From contig NZ_QSNT01000001.1 in the NCBI RefSeq assembly GCF_009498525.1, forward strand, positions 186,001 through 250,000: DNA of 64,000 nucleotides, written 5' to 3'. The translations under genes and the position numbers were made by a program. Below, piece by piece: positions 61,593-64,000 of this stretch (positions are counted from its first letter, which is position 1; each line of letters opens with the position of its first letter). The notes under the pieces were generated by a model, which saw only the letters and a program-made list of their open reading frames with translations, did not search any database and had not been told where the DNA came from. Source of the DNA: Rhizobium sp. ICMP 5592 (GTDB lineage: Bacteria > Pseudomonadota > Alphaproteobacteria > Rhizobiales > Rhizobiaceae).

Positions 61593-61622
61593 AATGGCCG
61601 AGGTGAAAACCCCGGCCATTTT
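61593..61622 (+). terminator. Candidate Rho-independent terminator after fdhA
   Basis: AATGGCCGAGG (61593-61603) pairs with CCCCGGCCATT (61610-61620) with one mismatch around a 6-base loop, and is followed by a short T-run. It lies 31 bases after the fdhA stop. Confidence 0.6.
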
Positions 61623-61658
61623 CATATCAAACGAACTGTTCGATCCGCGCCGTTTCGC

Positions 61659-62996
61659 TTATCGAGATGCCAGGTTCAAAGCACCTTCCGGCGCACGAGG
61701 CTGTCTTATCGAAAAGACGAGGATAGCCGACAGCAACATGAACGCTCCGACGATGAACATCGGCAGCTGATAGAAGCCGGTCATGTCCTTGACGGCGCCG
61801 GTAATGTACGGCGCGGCAAAGCCGGCCAGATTCCCGATCGTATTGATCAGCGCTATACCCGCGGCAGCCCCGGCACCGGTCAGGAACTTGCTCGGCAGCG
61901 CCCAGAAGTTCGGCAGGGCGGAGAAGATCGCGCAGGCCGTTATGGCGATCACGGCGATCGTTGCTTCAGGCGAGGACATATAGAGAGCCAGCGGTATGCT
62001 GGCTGCACCGACCAGCGCGGGAATACCGACGTGCCAGGTGCGTACGCCCCGCTTTGAAGCGTCGTTGCTCCAGAAGTACAGGGCCACGGCAGCCGGCAGG
62101 TAGGGAATGGCGGTAATCAGCCCCTTGTCGAACACGTCGAACTTCGTGGCAAATTTCGCTTCAAAACCGGCGATGATCGTCGGCAGGAAGAAGGCGAGGG
62201 CATAGAGGCCGTAGATCATTCCGAAATAGACCAGGGCAAGCAGCCAAACCCGGCCGCTCGTCAGCGCCTTGCCGACCATGCTGCCGTGCGACTTGCTGAT
62301 TGCCTTTTCCTCGCTCGAAAGCTCACCGACCAGCCAGTCCTTCTCCGCCTTGGTCAACCACTTCGCGTCCTTTGGCGTGTCCGGCAGATAGAACCAGGTG
62401 ATGATACCGACGACGATGGCGGGAACGGCAACGCCGAAGAACATGATGCGCCAGCCTTCGAGCCCGAACGCGCCGTGCGCCTGAATGAGGAGAGATGCGA
62501 CAGGCGCTCCGATGACGGTCGTCAGCGGCTGGGCGAGATAGAACAGCGCCAGGATCTTTGCACGATGACGGGAAGGTACCCAGCCGCTTAGGAAAAGGAT
62601 GGCGCCGGGAAAGAAGCCCGCCTCGGCGACACCGAGAAGAAAGCGCAGCGTGTAGAGTTCCGTTGCGCTGCTCACCCATGTGAACAGCAGCGCGACGATA
62701 CCCCATGTCACCATGATACGCGCCAGCCAACGCCGCGCGCCGTATTTGTGGAGCGCCAGATTGCTTGGAATTTCGAGAACGATGTAGCCTAAGAAAAAGA
62801 TCCCGGCGGCAAAGCCGAATTGCGCGGCGGTCAGGCCGAGGTCGGTCGTCATGCCATTGGGGCCAGCAAACGAGATGGCCGTCCGATCCAGAAAATTGAT
62901 GAAGAACATAAGCCCGATGAAGGGCGCCAAACGCCACGAAATTTTTCTAAGGGCCGATTGCTCCGCAGGGGCAACGCCAGTTTGCACGTCACTCAT
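61659..62996 (-). CDS. MFS transporter (anion:cation symporter, ACS family)
   Basis: A 445-residue, 12-span inner-membrane transporter. FINFLDRTAISFAGPNGM near the N-terminus is the ACS-family (phthalate/galactonate-type) signature, with a long cytoplasmic loop after span 6 (LPDTPKDAKWLTKAEKDWLV). Proteins of this family import organic acids by proton symport. GGGAGGAAAT lies before the ATG. It is convergent with fdhA. Substrate unknown; a sugar acid or aromatic acid is typical. Confidence 0.92.
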   Translation of the reverse strand: MSDVQTGVAPAEQSALRKISWRLAPFIGLMFFINFLDRTAISFAGPNGMTTDLGLTAAQFGFAAGIFFLGYIVLEIPSNLALHKYGARRWLARIMVTWGIVALLFTWVSSATELYTLRFLLGVAEAGFFPGAILFLSGWVPSRHRAKILALFYLAQPLTTVIGAPVASLLIQAHGAFGLEGWRIMFFGVAVPAIVVGIITWFYLPDTPKDAKWLTKAEKDWLVGELSSEEKAISKSHGSMVGKALTSGRVWLLALVYFGMIYGLYALAFFLPTIIAGFEAKFATKFDVFDKGLITAIPYLPAAVALYFWSNDASKRGVRTWHVGIPALVGAASIPLALYMSSPEATIAVIAITACAIFSALPNFWALPSKFLTGAGAAAGIALINTIGNLAGFAAPYITGAVKDMTGFYQLPMFIVGAFMLLSAILVFSIRQPRAPEGALNLASR

Positions 62997-63411
62997 GATA
63001 TCCGATTTCCTCCCTATACGGCTTTGCCTCCCAACGATCCCCGATCGCGGCGCGTGACACAGCCTCGTTTCAGATGGTCAGTCATGGTTGCTTGGGTGCC
63101 GGCCAACGGCGACTTGCGCGCCTTCCGCATCCCGGATCTTGCGTCGAGAGATCGACAGCATGCCGCCTGTCTGCAAAGGACGCGGGAATGGCTATCTCGG
63201 TGCTACATCTGCTTCGCCAGCGACGATCGCGAGCATCAAGGATGAGTGACATTGCAGGTCAGGATCAGCCGCACTTGCCTCGACTTTTCAAGCCGCGACG
63301 CGATCCCCTCAAATCGCTAGGGAGCCGCTGCCTCTCTTATCGGCGGCACAAAAAGCATGGTCCTCATCACCCCAACCCTCCCCAATTTGAAGGAGTGATA
63401 ATTCATCTGGT

Positions 63412-63430
63412 ATGATGAGTCAATCATCAT
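63412..63430. promoter_or_regulatory. Perfect inverted repeat in the MFS/AraC intergenic region
   Basis: ATGATGA (63412-63418) and TCATCAT (63424-63430) flank GTCAA. It lies about 100 bases upstream of the AraC-type gene and 415 bases from the MFS gene, in the 62997-63531 gap. It could be a regulator operator. The rest of the gap shows no supportable gene. Confidence 0.4.
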
Positions 63431-63531
63431 GTCGTTATAAAAATAGTAACGAATTGCCAGGGCCTCGCCCCACACAACCCTTGACGCACCGCGTTGCCAC
63501 GGCGAGTTTGTTACGGTAATAACTTGAGTGT

Positions 63532-64000
63532 ATGAAGAAGGATTATTGCCTGCGGCAAAGCTTAGAGCTGGGGACGATGTTTCAGCCAAGGATGCAAAAC
63601 AGGATTGGCGGCTTTTCCGTTGTCGGCGGCGTCCATCGGCGCCAATGGAACGGCATTGTCGCCGATGTCTGGAACGTCAATTGCGCGACCCGCGCCGGCG
63701 GCTATTACGTCGCCGAGGATCCGCGGCTGTTCATCCTGCTCGACCAACGCGGCTCCGGCACAAATGGCATGAGGCTCTCGCCGCGCGCCCAGAGCCGGCC
63801 ACAGGACTATGATCACGAGAGAATGTCCTACATTCCCGCCGGCATGGAGCTCTGGGCCGATCTTGCCGGCATCGATTTTGTCCGCCATCTCGATATTCAT
63901 TTCGATGCCGACATCATTGGCCGAAGGCTGATGGAGGATATAGATCCGTCGCGCCTCGATAATCCGCGCCTGCATTTTTCCGATCCACGGCTGATGGCGC
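63532..64000 (+). CDS. AraC-family transcriptional regulator (3' end outside window)
   Basis: The visible N-terminal part (about 156 residues) reads RIGGFSVVGGVHRRQWNGIV, then WNVNCATRAGGYYVAEDPRLFILLD and FVRHLDIHFDADII, matching the effector-binding half of a rhizobial AraC-type regulator; the DNA-binding half lies beyond base 64000. Two in-frame starts are possible, 63532 and 63577; the latter has GGGG closer to it. It is divergent from the MFS transporter and may regulate it. Confidence 0.72.
   Translation, partial: MKKDYCLRQSLELGTMFQPRMQNRIGGFSVVGGVHRRQWNGIVADVWNVNCATRAGGYYVAEDPRLFILLDQRGSGTNGMRLSPRAQSRPQDYDHERMSYIPAGMELWADLAGIDFVRHLDIHFDADIIGRRLMEDIDPSRLDNPRLHFSDPRLMA

Noticed and set aside
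1..64000. tRNA/rRNA genes, attachment sites, insertion sequences, replication origin
   Set aside because: None could be recognised by reading both strands; the remnants at 16720 and 41209 are not flanked by recognisable terminal repeats.

Overview
The window reads as an accessory stretch of a Rhizobium/Agrobacterium-type alphaproteobacterial genome, probably a chromid, megaplasmid or catabolic region. The reasons are the high GC, the density of binding-protein ABC transporters each next to catabolic enzymes and a dedicated regulator, a rhizobial-style chemoreceptor with a C-terminal CheR tether, and a DUF1127 gene followed by anti-Shine-Dalgarno small RNAs. I see no rRNA, tRNA, CRISPR array, intact transposon or replication origin.

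Region by region. (1) 1-6589, minus: a GntR-controlled operon of dihydrodipicolinate-synthase-like lyase, aldehyde dehydrogenase, FAD amine oxidase and a betaine-type ABC transporter that runs off the left edge. (2) 6951-8915: a chemoreceptor. (3) 9275-16515, minus: GntR, DenD-like dehydrogenase, short-chain dehydrogenase and a sugar/polyol ABC transporter, probably for a sugar acid. (4) 16720-19060: a desaturase remnant fused to an orphan type II thioesterase, then an acyltransferase-3 membrane protein. (5) 19233-31703, minus: a Liv-type transporter, aminotransferase, Nac-like LysR regulator, hydantoinase/oxoprolinase A and B, dehydrogenase and HpaI-type aldolase. Two near-identical LysR boxes tie the uptake and catabolic halves together. 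(6) 31777-34944, plus: small proteins of unknown function, a periplasmic protein and a VOC protein. (7) 35046-35538, minus: DUF1127 and a tandem array of four hairpins, each with CCUCCUCCC in the loop (cuckoo/CcsR-like sRNAs). (8) 35997-41370: SulP transporter, NitT/TauT-type ABC operon, a methyltransferase-like membrane protein and a MarR remnant. (9) 41336-51370: a complete Nit1C cluster (nitBCDEF, a glycosyltransferase, nitG, nitH and a LnmK-like gene) with a divergent MocR regulator and a DUF983 gene, all apparently linked by ATTGAATGCA direct repeats. (10) 51444-61622: SDR, LacI regulator, alpha-L-fucosidase, nucleotidyltransferase-like protein, sugar ABC transporter and a formaldehyde-dehydrogenase-type FdhA. 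(11) 61659-64000: MFS transporter and the start of an AraC regulator.

The genes mostly work as self-contained uptake-plus-catabolism modules, each with a local regulator and a visible candidate operator. The most notable items are the DUF1127/anti-SD RNA array, the Nit1C cluster with its inferred MocR regulon, and the paired LysR boxes. Functions are assigned from reading motifs by eye; no database search was run.
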